60,440 nt of DNA. It comes from an uncultured Flavobacteriales bacterium. GTDB lineage: Bacteria; Bacteroidota; Bacteroidia; Flavobacteriales_G; Salibacteraceae. Numbering within the stretch: position 1 is the stretch's first letter; every line of letters starts with the position of its first letter. Both the position numbers and the translations under genes were made by a program. The stretch spans positions 1 to 60,440 of the forward strand of contig CAJIZE010000013.1 in the NCBI GenBank assembly GCA_905181855.1, given 5' to 3'. The notes below the pieces were generated by a model, which was given only the letters and a program-made list of their open reading frames with translations, was not told the DNA's origin and ran no database searches. This document shows positions 18,616 through 27,253 of the stretch, piece after piece.

Positions 18616-19521
18616 TTAGAAATATCCTTCTTTTTTTCTGTCTTCCATTGATGATTCAGATCTTTTGTCATCCGCTCTTCCTCCTCGTTCAGTAACTCTA
18701 GTCGATGCAACTTCCGATATAATTTTTTCTAAAGTATCCGCACTTGATTTTACTGCTCCTGTAGATGTAATATCGCCAATAGTTCTAAATCTAACTTGCA
18801 TTTTTTCTGCAACTTCACCATCTTTATTTGGCAATACATCACTGTTGTAAAGTAGTACACCGTTGCGGTCTACCATTTCCCTTTCGTGAGCAAAGTATAA
18901 ATTAGGAATCGGAATGTTTTCATGTAAAATATATTGCCAAACATCCATTTCGGTCCAGTTACTTATAGGGAAAGCTCTGAAATGATCGCCCATGTTTTTC
19001 TTTCCGTTAAAGATGTTCCAAAGCTCTGGTCTTTGATTTTTTGGCTCCCATTGTCCAAATTCATCTCTATGTGAAAAGAAACGTTCTTTAGCTCTAGCTT
19101 TTTCTTCGTCTCGTCTTGCTCCACCAATAGCACAATCAAATCCGCCTCCTTCAATTGCATCTAGAAGTGTCGTGGTTTGTAACCTAATTCTAGATGCGTT
19201 TACACCAGTTTCTTCTTGAACTTTACCTTCATTAATTGAATCTTGAACAGAGGCAACAATTAAGTTTAAATCAAGCTTTTTAGCAAGGCTGTCTCTAAAT
19301 TCAGTAGTTTCAGTAAAGTTGTGACCAGTATCAATGTGCATGATCGGAAAGGGAACAGCTGCGGGATAAAACGCCTTTCTTGCGAGGTGTAGACAAAGTA
19401 TGGAGTCTTTTCCTCCTGAAAATAAAAGAACTGGATTTTCAAACTGAGCAGCAACCTCCCGGATTACATACATCGATTCGGACTCAAGTTCACGTAAGTG
19501 AGTTAAATTATAGGATTTCAT
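18616..19521 (-). CDS. cysD: Sulfate adenylyltransferase subunit 2
   Basis: 301 residues, the standard CysD length. This is the ATP pyrophosphatase-type catalytic subunit of ATP sulfurylase; the PP-loop SGGKDS lies at residues 35-40, followed by MHIDTGHNF and GGARRDEEKARAKERFFSHR, the conserved arginine-rich family motif. It ends in the typical basic SSMEDRKKEGYF tail. Its start overlaps the cysC stop by four bases, indicating translational coupling in a cysC-cysD-cysN operon. Confidence 0.97.
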   Translation of the reverse strand: MKSYNLTHLRELESESMYVIREVAAQFENPVLLFSGGKDSILCLHLARKAFYPAAVPFPIMHIDTGHNFTETTEFRDSLAKKLDLNLIVASVQDSINEGKVQEETGVNASRIRLQTTTLLDAIEGGGFDCAIGGARRDEEKARAKERFFSHRDEFGQWEPKNQRPELWNIFNGKKNMGDHFRAFPISNWTEMDVWQYILHENIPIPNLYFAHEREMVDRNGVLLYNSDVLPNKDGEVAEKMQVRFRTIGDITSTGAVKSSADTLEKIISEVASTRVTERGGRADDKRSESSMEDRKKEGYF

Positions 19522-20129
19522 TGATTTAATGATACTTTAGTTTTAATAAATTGAAAGAGTTTGTCAACACTTTCTTCAACAGATTTATTTTCTGTTTTAA
19601 TTTCAATTTCCGGTAATAATGGCGATTCAAAAGGAGCCGAAACTCCAGTAAAATCTTTTATCTCTCCGCTTCGAGCTTTTTTATATAAGCCTTTAACGTC
19701 GCGCTGCTCGCAGATAGATAAAGGTGTATTAACAAACGCTTCAACATAATTCTCTGAACCAATAATGTTTCTAGCCATTTGGCGAATCGCAATTGTCGGA
19801 CTAATAAAGCAGTTTATTGTAATAACACCGCAATGGTTAAAAAGCTTTGAAACTTCTGATATTCTTCTAATGTTCTCTATTCTGTCCGTCTCAGTAAATC
19901 CTAAGTTATTATTTATTCCTGTACGTATATTATCTCCATCCAAAATTTGAGATAAAAATCCATTTTGGTGAAGCTTCTTTTCCAATCCTTTAGCAATGGT
20001 TGTTTTACCAGAGCCAGACAGTCCGGTCATCCAAATTGTAACCCCTCTTTGTTTAAGGAATAGTTCTTTGTCTTCTTTTTGAAGAAGCTCATCAAAAACA
20101 GAAAAAATATTACGTCCTTCGTCTTTCAT
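19518..20129 (-). CDS. cysC: Adenylylsulfate kinase
   Basis: About 203 residues from the preferred ATG at 20129. Phosphorylates adenosine phosphosulfate to PAPS. The P-loop GLSGSGKTT (residues 36-44), LDGDNIRTGINNNLGF and FISPT motifs are characteristic. An in-frame ATG further upstream (20183) would add 18 residues, but it lies beyond the -7 box at 20140-20147 and gives an unrelated hydrophobic extension, so the shorter start is chosen. First gene of the cysC-cysD-cysN operon. PAPS can serve sulfonation or assimilation; no PAPS reductase or sulfotransferase is in the window. Confidence 0.94.
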   Translation of the reverse strand: MKDEGRNIFSVFDELLQKEDKELFLKQRGVTIWMTGLSGSGKTTIAKGLEKKLHQNGFLSQILDGDNIRTGINNNLGFTETDRIENIRRISEVSKLFNHCGVITINCFISPTIAIRQMARNIIGSENYVEAFVNTPLSICEQRDVKGLYKKARSGEIKDFTGVSAPFESPLLPEIEIKTENKSVEESVDKLFQFIKTKVSLNQ

Positions 20130-20139
20130 AAATTGGCTG

Positions 20140-20147
20140 CAAAGGTA
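20140..20147 (-). promoter_or_regulatory. -7 box of the cysC-cysD-cysN operon
   Basis: On the minus strand TACCTTTG matches TAnnTTTG. It sits 10 bases upstream of the preferred cysC ATG. A TTG -33 element at normal spacing is not seen. Confidence 0.55.
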
Positions 20148-20183
20148 AAAAAACCCAATACTTAGATAAGGTAATATCATCAA

Positions 20184-20212
20184 TTGAGCACAGCCTTAAA
20201 TATTTATCTTTG
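20184..20212 (+). promoter_or_regulatory. Promoter of the deoC-aldehyde dehydrogenase-cysQ operon
   Basis: TTG (20184-20186), 18-base spacer, TATCTTTG (20205-20212): a full match to the Bacteroidota consensus TTG-N17-23-TAnnTTTG. It is divergent from the cysC -7 box. The box includes the TTG that opens the longest deoC reading frame, which argues for a later start. Confidence 0.75.
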
Positions 20213-21130
20213 AAACTTATTAAAACCATTAAAAAATTGCACAAACCAGATAAAGTAAAAGTTGATCAAACTTCTGTTTTAGAGAGAGTTGCACGGTTTC
20301 AGACGAGGAGTATTAAAAAGGAATCGAAAGAAATTGGATTAAAGCTAGTATTGAGCATGATCGATTTAACCACACTTGAGGGTAAGGATACAGATCAGAA
20401 AGTGAAGCAGCTTTGTTATAAAGCAATGCATTTGCATGATAGCTATTCTGACTTGCCTAATACGGCGGCTATTTGTGTATACCCAACGATGGTAAAAACC
20501 GCAAAAACTGCATTAAGCGGATCCAACATCAAAGTAGCCTCTGTTGCAACAGCTTTTCCTTCGGGTCAGTCATTGTTACAGATAAAATTATTGGACACTA
20601 AAATTGCCCTTGATGCTGGAGCTGATGAGGTTGACATGGTTATTTCAAGAGGTAAGTTTTTGGAAGGTAATTACAACTTTGTTTTTGATGAAATTGCTGA
20701 AATTAAAGCTGCTTGTGGCAAAAAAGCTAGACTTAAAGTGATTTTTGAAACAGGTGAACTGGTAACTTTAGATAATGTTCGCTTAGCAAGTGATTTGGCA
20801 ATTGCTGCCGGTGCAGATTTCATAAAAACATCTACTGGTAAAATAAGCCCAGCAGCAACTCCGCAAGTTACGCTAACCATGCTTGATGCTATTAAAGACC
20901 ACTATCTAAAAACCGGTATAATGATAGGAATGAAACCTGCCGGGGGTATTTCAAATGCTAAAACCGCGTTACAATATTTGGTAATGGTAAAAGAAACATT
21001 AGGCATAAAGTGGCTCGATAACAATTGGTTTAGATTCGGGGCAAGTAGCCTTGCAAACGATGTTTTAAGGCAACTTGAAAAGCAAAGAACAGGGTATTAT
21101 CAAAGCGCAGATTATTTTTCAATAGACTAA
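20210..21130 (+). CDS. deoC: Deoxyribose-phosphate aldolase, long animal-like form
   Basis: 306 residues from the first TTG, about 297 from a second TTG at 20237, which is likelier because the first is part of the -7 box. Cleaves 2-deoxyribose 5-phosphate to glyceraldehyde 3-phosphate and acetaldehyde. Visible motifs: IDLTTLEGKDT near the N-terminus, ICVYPTMV, VASVATAFPSGQ, DEVDMVISRG and the Schiff-base lysine in DFIKTSTGK. The ~50-residue N-terminal extension and overall pattern resemble animal DERA more than the short E. coli enzyme. The next gene starts one base after the stop; it encodes an aldehyde dehydrogenase that could oxidise the acetaldehyde product (inference). Confidence 0.92.
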   Translation: MKLIKTIKKLHKPDKVKVDQTSVLERVARFQTRSIKKESKEIGLKLVLSMIDLTTLEGKDTDQKVKQLCYKAMHLHDSYSDLPNTAAICVYPTMVKTAKTALSGSNIKVASVATAFPSGQSLLQIKLLDTKIALDAGADEVDMVISRGKFLEGNYNFVFDEIAEIKAACGKKARLKVIFETGELVTLDNVRLASDLAIAAGADFIKTSTGKISPAATPQVTLTMLDAIKDHYLKTGIMIGMKPAGGISNAKTALQYLVMVKETLGIKWLDNNWFRFGASSLANDVLRQLEKQRTGYYQSADYFSID

Positions 21131-21131
21131 C

Positions 21132-22604
21132 ATGAGTAAGCAAAAAACAGAATATAAAAACAAGCTTCAATTTGAAGGGTTTTGGGATTATGATCCTGCG
21201 CCAGAAACAACTTCGTTTGTTAATATTAAAGAGCAATACGATCTGTTTATAGATGGAAAATGGGTTAAGCCTGAAGGGGAGAAATACTTTTCGTCAATTA
21301 ATCCAGCAAATGAGCAAAAGCTGAGTAATATAGCCGAAGCTTCTGATAACGACGTGAACAAGGCAGTTAGAGCGGCAAACAAAGCGCTTCCTAAATGGCA
21401 AAAATTAAAACCTCAAGAGAGAGGAAAGTATTTATTTAGAATAGCAAGGTTGTTACAAGAGCGAGCCAGAGAATTTGCAGTTGCAGAGTCTTTGGATGGA
21501 GGTAAGCCAATTCGAGAATCTCGCGATATTGATATTCCTCTGGCTGCAGCTCATTTCTTTTATTATGCTGGTTGGGCTGATAAATTGGAATTTGCTTTTC
21601 CGAATAAAAAAACTCAACCAATTGGTGTTGCTGGCCAAATAATTCCTTGGAACTTCCCACTATTAATGGCCGCATGGAAACTTGCACCAGCCTTGGCTTG
21701 CGGAAACACGGTCGTGTTAAAACCAGCTGAAACTACTTCAATAACAGCATTAAAATTAGCGGAACTAATTGCTGATGCAGGTTTGCCTGACGGCGTAGTT
21801 AATATTGTTACAGGAGCTGGTAAAACAGGTGCAGCTATTGTTAATCACCCAGAAATAAATAAAATTGCATTTACTGGATCAACAGAAGTTGGCAAACTAA
21901 TCCAAAGAAGTATTGCGGGCAGCAATAAAAAATTAACGCTTGAGTTAGGCGGAAAAGCGGCAAACATTGTTTTTGCAGATGCAACAATTGACCAAGCGGT
22001 TGAAGGGATTGTAAACGGAATCTATTTTAATCAAGGTCATGTTTGCTGTGCTGGTTCACGCTTATTTGTTGAAGAACCTGTTTATGAAGAAGTTTTGGCT
22101 AAACTCAAATGGCGAATGGAAAGCCTAATTGTTGGTGACCCGATGGACAAAAATACCGATGTTGGAGCGATCAATTCGAAAAGCCAATTAGAAACCATTC
22201 AAAAATACCTGCAAATTGGTTTAGATGAAGGGTTGTCAATGTATCAAAATAATGCTGAGCTTCCTGAAAAAGGGTATTTCTGTAAACCTTCCTTGTTTAC
22301 CAATGTCGCACAAAGCAGCGTAATCTCAAAAGAAGAAATTTTCGGACCTGTGCTTGCAATTCAAACGTTCAGAACTATCGATGAAGTAATTCAGAAAGCT
22401 AACAATACCATGTATGGATTGTCTGCCGGAGTATGGACAGACAAAGGATCTAAAATATTTAACATGACGAATAAACTTCGAGCAGGAGTAATTTGGGCAA
22501 ACACTTTCAATAAATTTGATCCCGCATCTCCTTTTGGAGGGTATAAGGAATCAGGTTTTGGACGCGAAGGAGGAATGCATGGTTTATCAGCTTATTTAAA
22601 ATAA
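21132..22604 (+). CDS. NAD(P)-dependent aldehyde dehydrogenase
   Basis: 490 residues, a complete ALDH. Catalytic features are intact: the PWNF asparagine (around residue 176), the general-base glutamate in TLELGGKAA, and the nucleophilic cysteine at residue 305 in GHVCCAGSR. FGPVLAIQTF and the C-terminal FGGYKESGFGREGG are typical. It directly follows deoC and precedes a truncated ALDH, so a role in removing acetaldehyde from deoxyribose breakdown is plausible. The N-terminal ~30 residues extend beyond a minimal ALDH. The pairing with a non-catalytic ALDH resembles the two-domain ALDH16 layout (inference). Confidence 0.92.
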   Translation: MSKQKTEYKNKLQFEGFWDYDPAPETTSFVNIKEQYDLFIDGKWVKPEGEKYFSSINPANEQKLSNIAEASDNDVNKAVRAANKALPKWQKLKPQERGKYLFRIARLLQERAREFAVAESLDGGKPIRESRDIDIPLAAAHFFYYAGWADKLEFAFPNKKTQPIGVAGQIIPWNFPLLMAAWKLAPALACGNTVVLKPAETTSITALKLAELIADAGLPDGVVNIVTGAGKTGAAIVNHPEINKIAFTGSTEVGKLIQRSIAGSNKKLTLELGGKAANIVFADATIDQAVEGIVNGIYFNQGHVCCAGSRLFVEEPVYEEVLAKLKWRMESLIVGDPMDKNTDVGAINSKSQLETIQKYLQIGLDEGLSMYQNNAELPEKGYFCKPSLFTNVAQSSVISKEEIFGPVLAIQTFRTIDEVIQKANNTMYGLSAGVWTDKGSKIFNMTNKLRAGVIWANTFNKFDPASPFGGYKESGFGREGGMHGLSAYLK

Positions 22605-22608
22605 GGTT

Positions 22609-23475
22609 ATGGAAAGATTAGAAGTTCAAAAAACATACAAACTATACATTAATGGCGCTTTTCCTAGAACTGAGTCAGGAAGATATTTAAAAATAGAAGA
22701 TTCGGACGGAGCATTTTTAGCTAATGTTTGCCACGGTTCTAGAAAAGATTTAAGAAATGCTGTTGAAGCTGCAAGGAAAGCATTTTTCGGGTGGTCACAA
22801 AAAACGAGTTTTAACCGAGGTCAAATTCTGTATAGAATGGCTGAAATGTTAGAAGATAGGAAGCAAACTTTTATGGAGTGCCTTTTAAAAACAGGAATGT
22901 CGAATCAGGATTCGCAAAATCAAGTAAGCGATTCAATTGATTTGCTAGTTTATTATGCAGGTTGGGCTGATAAATATCAACAAGTTTTTAGTTCGGTAAA
23001 TCCAGTTTCAGGGAGTTATTTCAACTTTTCTGCATATGAACCTTCAGGGGTAGTTACAATTTTTTCTGAAGGAGAGAAAATATTGTATGACATGATTGCC
23101 TCATTTATCCCAGCTATAACCGGAGGAAACTCAGTAGTTATTATCGTAAACCAAAACTCAGCTCCTTGTGCATTGAATTTTGCAGAAGTCATTGCAACAA
23201 GCGATGTCCCATCAGGGGTAGTAAATATCATTTCATCAATTCCATCTGAAATCTATGAACATGCAGCTGGCCATATGGATATTAACAACATAATTGCCCA
23301 AAGTCTATCAGATGATGATTTAACTCAAATGGAGAAATTAGCAGCAAATAATGTTAAAAGAATTATTAGATCAGAAGAAATAGAACCTTCGCCATATCAA
23401 ATTTTAAACACATTAGAAGTAAAAACAACTTGGCATCCAATTGAGAATATATCATCAGGAGGATCGGGATATTAG
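22609..23475 (+). CDS. Truncated, non-catalytic aldehyde dehydrogenase-like protein
   Basis: 288 residues. Residues ~1-215 align with the ALDH nucleotide-binding half (YKLYINGAFPRTESGRY; LVYYAGWADKYQQVF; EPSGVVTIFS), but the PWNF asparagine is replaced and the whole catalytic domain with the cysteine and glutamate is missing. The C-terminus instead has an acidic helical segment and a WHPIENISSGGSGY tail. The frame is clean with no internal stop, and it lies four bases after the active enzyme, so it looks maintained rather than broken. Inference: a regulatory or structural partner of the upstream ALDH, as in the second domain of ALDH16. Confidence 0.8.
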   Translation: MERLEVQKTYKLYINGAFPRTESGRYLKIEDSDGAFLANVCHGSRKDLRNAVEAARKAFFGWSQKTSFNRGQILYRMAEMLEDRKQTFMECLLKTGMSNQDSQNQVSDSIDLLVYYAGWADKYQQVFSSVNPVSGSYFNFSAYEPSGVVTIFSEGEKILYDMIASFIPAITGGNSVVIIVNQNSAPCALNFAEVIATSDVPSGVVNIISSIPSEIYEHAAGHMDINNIIAQSLSDDDLTQMEKLAANNVKRIIRSEEIEPSPYQILNTLEVKTTWHPIENISSGGSGY

Positions 23476-23477
23476 TT

Positions 23478-24275
23478 ATGAAAAAAGAAAAGATTGAAGA
23501 GCTGCTTGTTGCTGCAGTTAAAGCATCTCTAAAAGCAGGAGAAGATATATTAGAAGTATACAATTCTGATTTTTCAGTTGAGCATAAAGATGATAAATCG
23601 CCATTAACTATGGCGGATAAAAAGGCGCACAATACAATTGTAGCCGAGTTAATCGATACAAAATTACCTGTTCTCAGTGAAGAAGGGAAAAGTATTCCAT
23701 TTGAGGAAAGAAAAGATTGGAGTCATTTCTGGATGGTTGATCCGTTAGACGGAACAAAAGAGTTTGTGAAAAGGAATGGCGAGTTTACAGTGAATATTGC
23801 TTTAATCGAAAATGGTTATCCAATAGCAGGAGTAATATATGTACCAGTTCACAAACAACTTTATGCAGCAGCGTTAGAAGTAGGATCTTATTATGTGCAA
23901 AACCCAACGTCCGTTGAATCGTTTCAGAACATAATTGCTTCAGGAGAAAAACTACCTATTAATATAGATCGTACATTTTCGATAGTTGGCAGTCGATCAC
24001 ACATGTCGCCCGAAACTGAAACTTTTATTGCAGAGCAAGAAGCTAAACAAGGGAAAGTTGAAATTGTATCGATGGGAAGTTCATTAAAACTTTGTTTGAT
24101 AGCGCATGGTAAGGCAGATTTATACCCTCGTTTTGCTCCAACAATGGAATGGGATACTGCAGCTGGTCAGGCCATAGCGGAGGCAGCTGGTAAATCGGTA
24201 ATAAACTGGGAAACCAAAGAAAGAATGCAGTACAACAAAGAGAACTTATTGAACAGCTGGTTTTTGGTGAGTTAG
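23478..24275 (+). CDS. cysQ: 3'(2'),5'-bisphosphate nucleotidase CysQ
   Basis: 265 residues. Dephosphorylates PAP (3'-phosphoadenosine 5'-phosphate), the by-product of PAPS use. Metal-binding motifs of the inositol-monophosphatase superfamily are visible: DDKSPLTMADKKAH, LSEEGK, VDPLDGTKEFVKR and the C-terminal EWDTAAGQAI. It starts two bases after the truncated ALDH, so it is in the deoC operon rather than the divergent cys operon, although its function belongs with cysCDN. Its end overlaps the convergent gene by four bases. Confidence 0.93.
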   Translation: MKKEKIEELLVAAVKASLKAGEDILEVYNSDFSVEHKDDKSPLTMADKKAHNTIVAELIDTKLPVLSEEGKSIPFEERKDWSHFWMVDPLDGTKEFVKRNGEFTVNIALIENGYPIAGVIYVPVHKQLYAAALEVGSYYVQNPTSVESFQNIIASGEKLPINIDRTFSIVGSRSHMSPETETFIAEQEAKQGKVEIVSMGSSLKLCLIAHGKADLYPRFAPTMEWDTAAGQAIAEAAGKSVINWETKERMQYNKENLLNSWFLVS

Positions 24276-25090
24276 AATTTAAACTCCCATCCAAAAACAA
24301 AATTCCATTGTAAAAATGAAAAATGTTGGGCTGCTCTGTCTGCTTTGTAAGGAGTTGTTCTAATATCTGGCATATTGATGTATCCAGCTTTTACTTCAGT
24401 TTGTATAAACAGGTGGTCATAGAACATTAAACTTATTGATTGTACCGCGCCCAAACCAAACCCCGCCAAATGAAATTCATCGTGCCTGGGGTAGTTCGAA
24501 AAAGTTACATTAGTACGTGGCAACATAAATCCAATACCCAATCCTGAAATGGAATTAACCTTTATTTTTTCAAAATGAGGAGCTATCAATTGCATTAAAT
24601 TGTAACGATAACGCAATTCAAAATTTACATAATTTAAGCCATCGGTATGCTCGTATTTCATGAACTCTGGAGTAAATTTAATTGAATCGCCGGTGTTGTA
24701 AGTATTGTTAAAAGCTGGGTTAACGCCATCAATAGTTCCTGTAATTGGCATTGTTTGGTTTCTCTTAACAACATATTTCATATGATCGTCACCAAAAGAA
24801 ACATCCCAAGTTTCATTTAATCGATAGCCAATTCTTAAATTGGTTTGTGGTATGGTAATCTTTGCGGGATGAAAATATGGATCCAAAGCAAATTTGGTCT
24901 GGCGATCAGTAGCAACGGCATTATGCAGGGTGAAATCGTAATTTGTGCCGGTAAAATGAATGTCTGAGTTGGTGTATTTCGCTCTATTCCACCCCCAAAA
25001 AAAATACATTCCTTTGGTCTTTTCTTCTTGAGTAAAACCCTTAGCAAAGAGTGTTACCAGAAAACCAACAATAAGAAATCTAAGAAACAT
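24272..25090 (-). CDS. Predicted outer-membrane beta-barrel protein of unknown function
   Basis: 272 residues. A signal peptide is clear (hydrophobic residues 3-18, cleavage near KGFTQ). The mature part alternates polar and hydrophobic residues as in small barrels (NLRIGYRLNETWDVSFG; VNFELRYRYNLMQL; VQSISLMFYDHLFIQTEV) and ends in an aromatic strand, FVFGWEFKF, as expected for barrel insertion by BamA. No family can be named with confidence. It is monocistronic, convergent with cysQ and divergent from gmd. Confidence 0.7.
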   Translation of the reverse strand: MFLRFLIVGFLVTLFAKGFTQEEKTKGMYFFWGWNRAKYTNSDIHFTGTNYDFTLHNAVATDRQTKFALDPYFHPAKITIPQTNLRIGYRLNETWDVSFGDDHMKYVVKRNQTMPITGTIDGVNPAFNNTYNTGDSIKFTPEFMKYEHTDGLNYVNFELRYRYNLMQLIAPHFEKIKVNSISGLGIGFMLPRTNVTFSNYPRHDEFHLAGFGLGAVQSISLMFYDHLFIQTEVKAGYINMPDIRTTPYKADRAAQHFSFLQWNFVFGWEFKF

Positions 25091-25193
25091 TTGACAAATT
25101 AACGTCTTATTGAGGTATCTAAAAAAAATAATCGTTTTAATTTTTCAAGAACAAAACCACCGATTCGGTAGCCTTTTAATCCTTACGCAATAC

Positions 25194-25201
25194 TATATTT
25201 G
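25194..25201 (+). promoter_or_regulatory. -7 box upstream of gmd
   Basis: TATATTTG matches TAnnTTTG and lies 18 bases before the gmd ATG in a 129-base divergent intergenic region. No convincing TTG -33 element is seen. Confidence 0.5.
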
Positions 25202-25219
25202 TCGTTTTTCGAATAACCT

Positions 25220-26308
25220 ATGAGTAAAGTCGCATTAATTACAGGCATAACGGGACAAGATGGAGCGTATCTAGCAGAAATATTGCTTGATAAAGGCTAT
25301 GAAGTTCACGGTATAAAAAGAAGAAGTTCTCTTTTTAATACAGGTAGAATAGATCATTTGTACCACGATAGGCATGAAGATGATGTTAAATTATTTTTAC
25401 ATTATGGCGATTTAACCGATTCAACAAATCTTATTAGAATTATTCAAGAAACACAGCCGGATGAGATTTACAATTTAGCAGCACAAAGCCATGTTAAAGT
25501 AAGTTTTGATTCGCCAGAATACACTGCAAACTCAGATGCCCTTGGAACACTGAGAATGCTTGAAGCGATTCGAATTTTAAAATTAGAGAAGAAAACCAAA
25601 TTTTACCAAGCTTCAACATCAGAGTTGTACGGTAAGGTTCAAGAAATACCACAAACAGAAACAACACCTTTTTGCCCCAGAAGTCCTTATGGTGTCGCTA
25701 AACTTTATGGTTTTTGGATTGTGAGAAATTACAGAGAAGCATACGGCATGTTTGCCTGTAATGGGATCTTATTTAATCATGAGAGTCCACTGAGAGGCGA
25801 AACTTTTGTTACCAGAAAAATAACTAGAGCAGCAGCAAAAATTAAACTTGGGTTACAACAAAAACTCTTTTTAGGAAACTTAAATGCTCAAAGAGATTGG
25901 GGGCATGCCAAAGACTATGTATATGGTATGTGGTTAATGCTGCAGCAGGAGGAGCCTGAAGATTTTGTTTTAGCAACTGGAGTCATGAATACAGTACGTC
26001 AATTTACCGAATGGGCTTTTCAAGAAGCCGGCATTACTTTAAAATGGGCGGGTGAAAACGAATCAGAAAAAGGAATTGATGTAGCCACCGGAAAAGTATT
26101 GGTTGAAGTAGATCCAACGTATTACAGACCTACCGAAGTTGAATTATTGATTGGGAATCCTGCTAAAGCAAAAGCAAAATTAGGTTGGGAACCAACTTAC
26201 GATATACATGCTTTGGTAAAGGAAATGGTTGCAGCCGACATCAAACTTTTTGAGAAAGACAAGTACTTGATGGAAGGTGGACATGACGTAATACGTTACA
26301 ACGAATAA
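25220..26308 (+). CDS. gmd: GDP-mannose 4,6-dehydratase
   Basis: 362 residues. Converts GDP-mannose to GDP-4-keto-6-deoxymannose, the first step to GDP-L-fucose. It is a short-chain dehydrogenase with the N-terminal [12 protein letters not shown] nucleotide-binding motif, the DLTDSTNL segment, the catalytic Ser/Thr in ASTSELYG and the YxxxK pair in [10 protein letters not shown]. Its stop codon overlaps the start of fcl by one base (TAATG). It opens the polysaccharide module that also includes the WecA-type transferase. Confidence 0.97.
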   Translation: MSKVALITGITGQDGAYLAEILLDKGYEVHGIKRRSSLFNTGRIDHLYHDRHEDDVKLFLHYGDLTDSTNLIRIIQETQPDEIYNLAAQSHVKVSFDSPEYTANSDALGTLRMLEAIRILKLEKKTKFYQASTSELYGKVQEIPQTETTPFCPRSPYGVAKLYGFWIVRNYREAYGMFACNGILFNHESPLRGETFVTRKITRAAAKIKLGLQQKLFLGNLNAQRDWGHAKDYVYGMWLMLQQEEPEDFVLATGVMNTVRQFTEWAFQEAGITLKWAGENESEKGIDVATGKVLVEVDPTYYRPTEVELLIGNPAKAKAKLGWEPTYDIHALVKEMVAADIKLFEKDKYLMEGGHDVIRYNE

Positions 26309-27249
26309 TGAACAAGGCGGATAAAATTTATGTTGCTGGGCATTGTGGAATGGTTGGTTCTGCAATTGTTAGAGCTTTAAAGGCAGAAGGATATACGAAT
26401 ATTGTATGCAGAACATCTGCTGAGGTTGATCTAAGAAATCAACAGCAGGTAAATGACTTTTTTGCTACAGAAAAACCGAATTATGTTTTTTTGGCAGCAG
26501 CTAAAGTTGGAGGAATATCAGCAAACAACACTTATCGTGCGGAGTTTTTGTACGATAATTTGATGATTGAAGCGAATATTATTAATGCTGCTCATCAAAA
26601 CAAGGTTGATAAATTGTTGTTTTTAGGTTCATCTTGTATCTACCCTAAAATGGCTGAACAGCCTCTTAAAGAGGAAAGCTTACTTACCGATTACCTCGAG
26701 CCCACCAACGAGCCTTACGCTATAGCTAAAATAAGCGGAATCAAAATGTGCGAAGCTTACCGCGATCAATATGGCGTTAATTTTATATCGGCAATGCCTA
26801 CCAATTTGTATGGTCCAAACGACAATTACGATTTAAATAAGTCACATGTTTTGCCGGCGTTGCTTCGTAAATTTCATGCTGCTAAAGTTCAAAATGCAGC
26901 ATCTGTAGAAATTTGGGGAACTGGTAGTCCGTTGAGAGAGTTTTTACATGTTGATGATTTGGCTGCTGCCTGTATATTTTTAATGAAAAACTATAACAAT
27001 AGGCAGTTTCTTAATGTTGGTTTTGGCTCAGATTTATCGATTAAAGAATTGGCATTAACGATTAAAAAAATTGTTGGATATGAAGGTGATTTAAAATTCG
27101 ATTCTTCAAAACCCAACGGAACGCCACGAAAATTAATGGACAGTTCAAAAATTAACCAGGCTGGATGGAAACCAAAAATAGCTTTGGTAGAAGGTATTAC
27201 ATCCGTTTACAACGAAATAAAAGCCCAACCGTTTTTTAACGAGTTTTGA
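26308..27249 (+). CDS. fcl: GDP-L-fucose synthase (epimerase/reductase)
   Basis: 313 residues. Performs 3,5-epimerisation and reduction of the Gmd product to GDP-L-fucose. The short-chain dehydrogenase motif [14 protein letters not shown] is at the N-terminus, [15 protein letters not shown] is the family signature, and [12 protein letters not shown] holds the catalytic Tyr-Lys pair. Translationally coupled to gmd. Fucose or its derivatives would enter surface polysaccharide; no fucosyltransferase is identified in this segment. Confidence 0.97.
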   Translation: MNKADKIYVAGHCGMVGSAIVRALKAEGYTNIVCRTSAEVDLRNQQQVNDFFATEKPNYVFLAAAKVGGISANNTYRAEFLYDNLMIEANIINAAHQNKVDKLLFLGSSCIYPKMAEQPLKEESLLTDYLEPTNEPYAIAKISGIKMCEAYRDQYGVNFISAMPTNLYGPNDNYDLNKSHVLPALLRKFHAAKVQNAASVEIWGTGSPLREFLHVDDLAAACIFLMKNYNNRQFLNVGFGSDLSIKELALTIKKIVGYEGDLKFDSSKPNGTPRKLMDSSKINQAGWKPKIALVEGITSVYNEIKAQPFFNEF

Positions 27250-27253
27250 CCTC

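Noticed and set aside
20130-20183. N-terminal extension of cysC from the upstream ATG
   Set aside because: The extension is unlike CysC, and the region contains the -7 box TACCTTTG, so it is probably untranslated.
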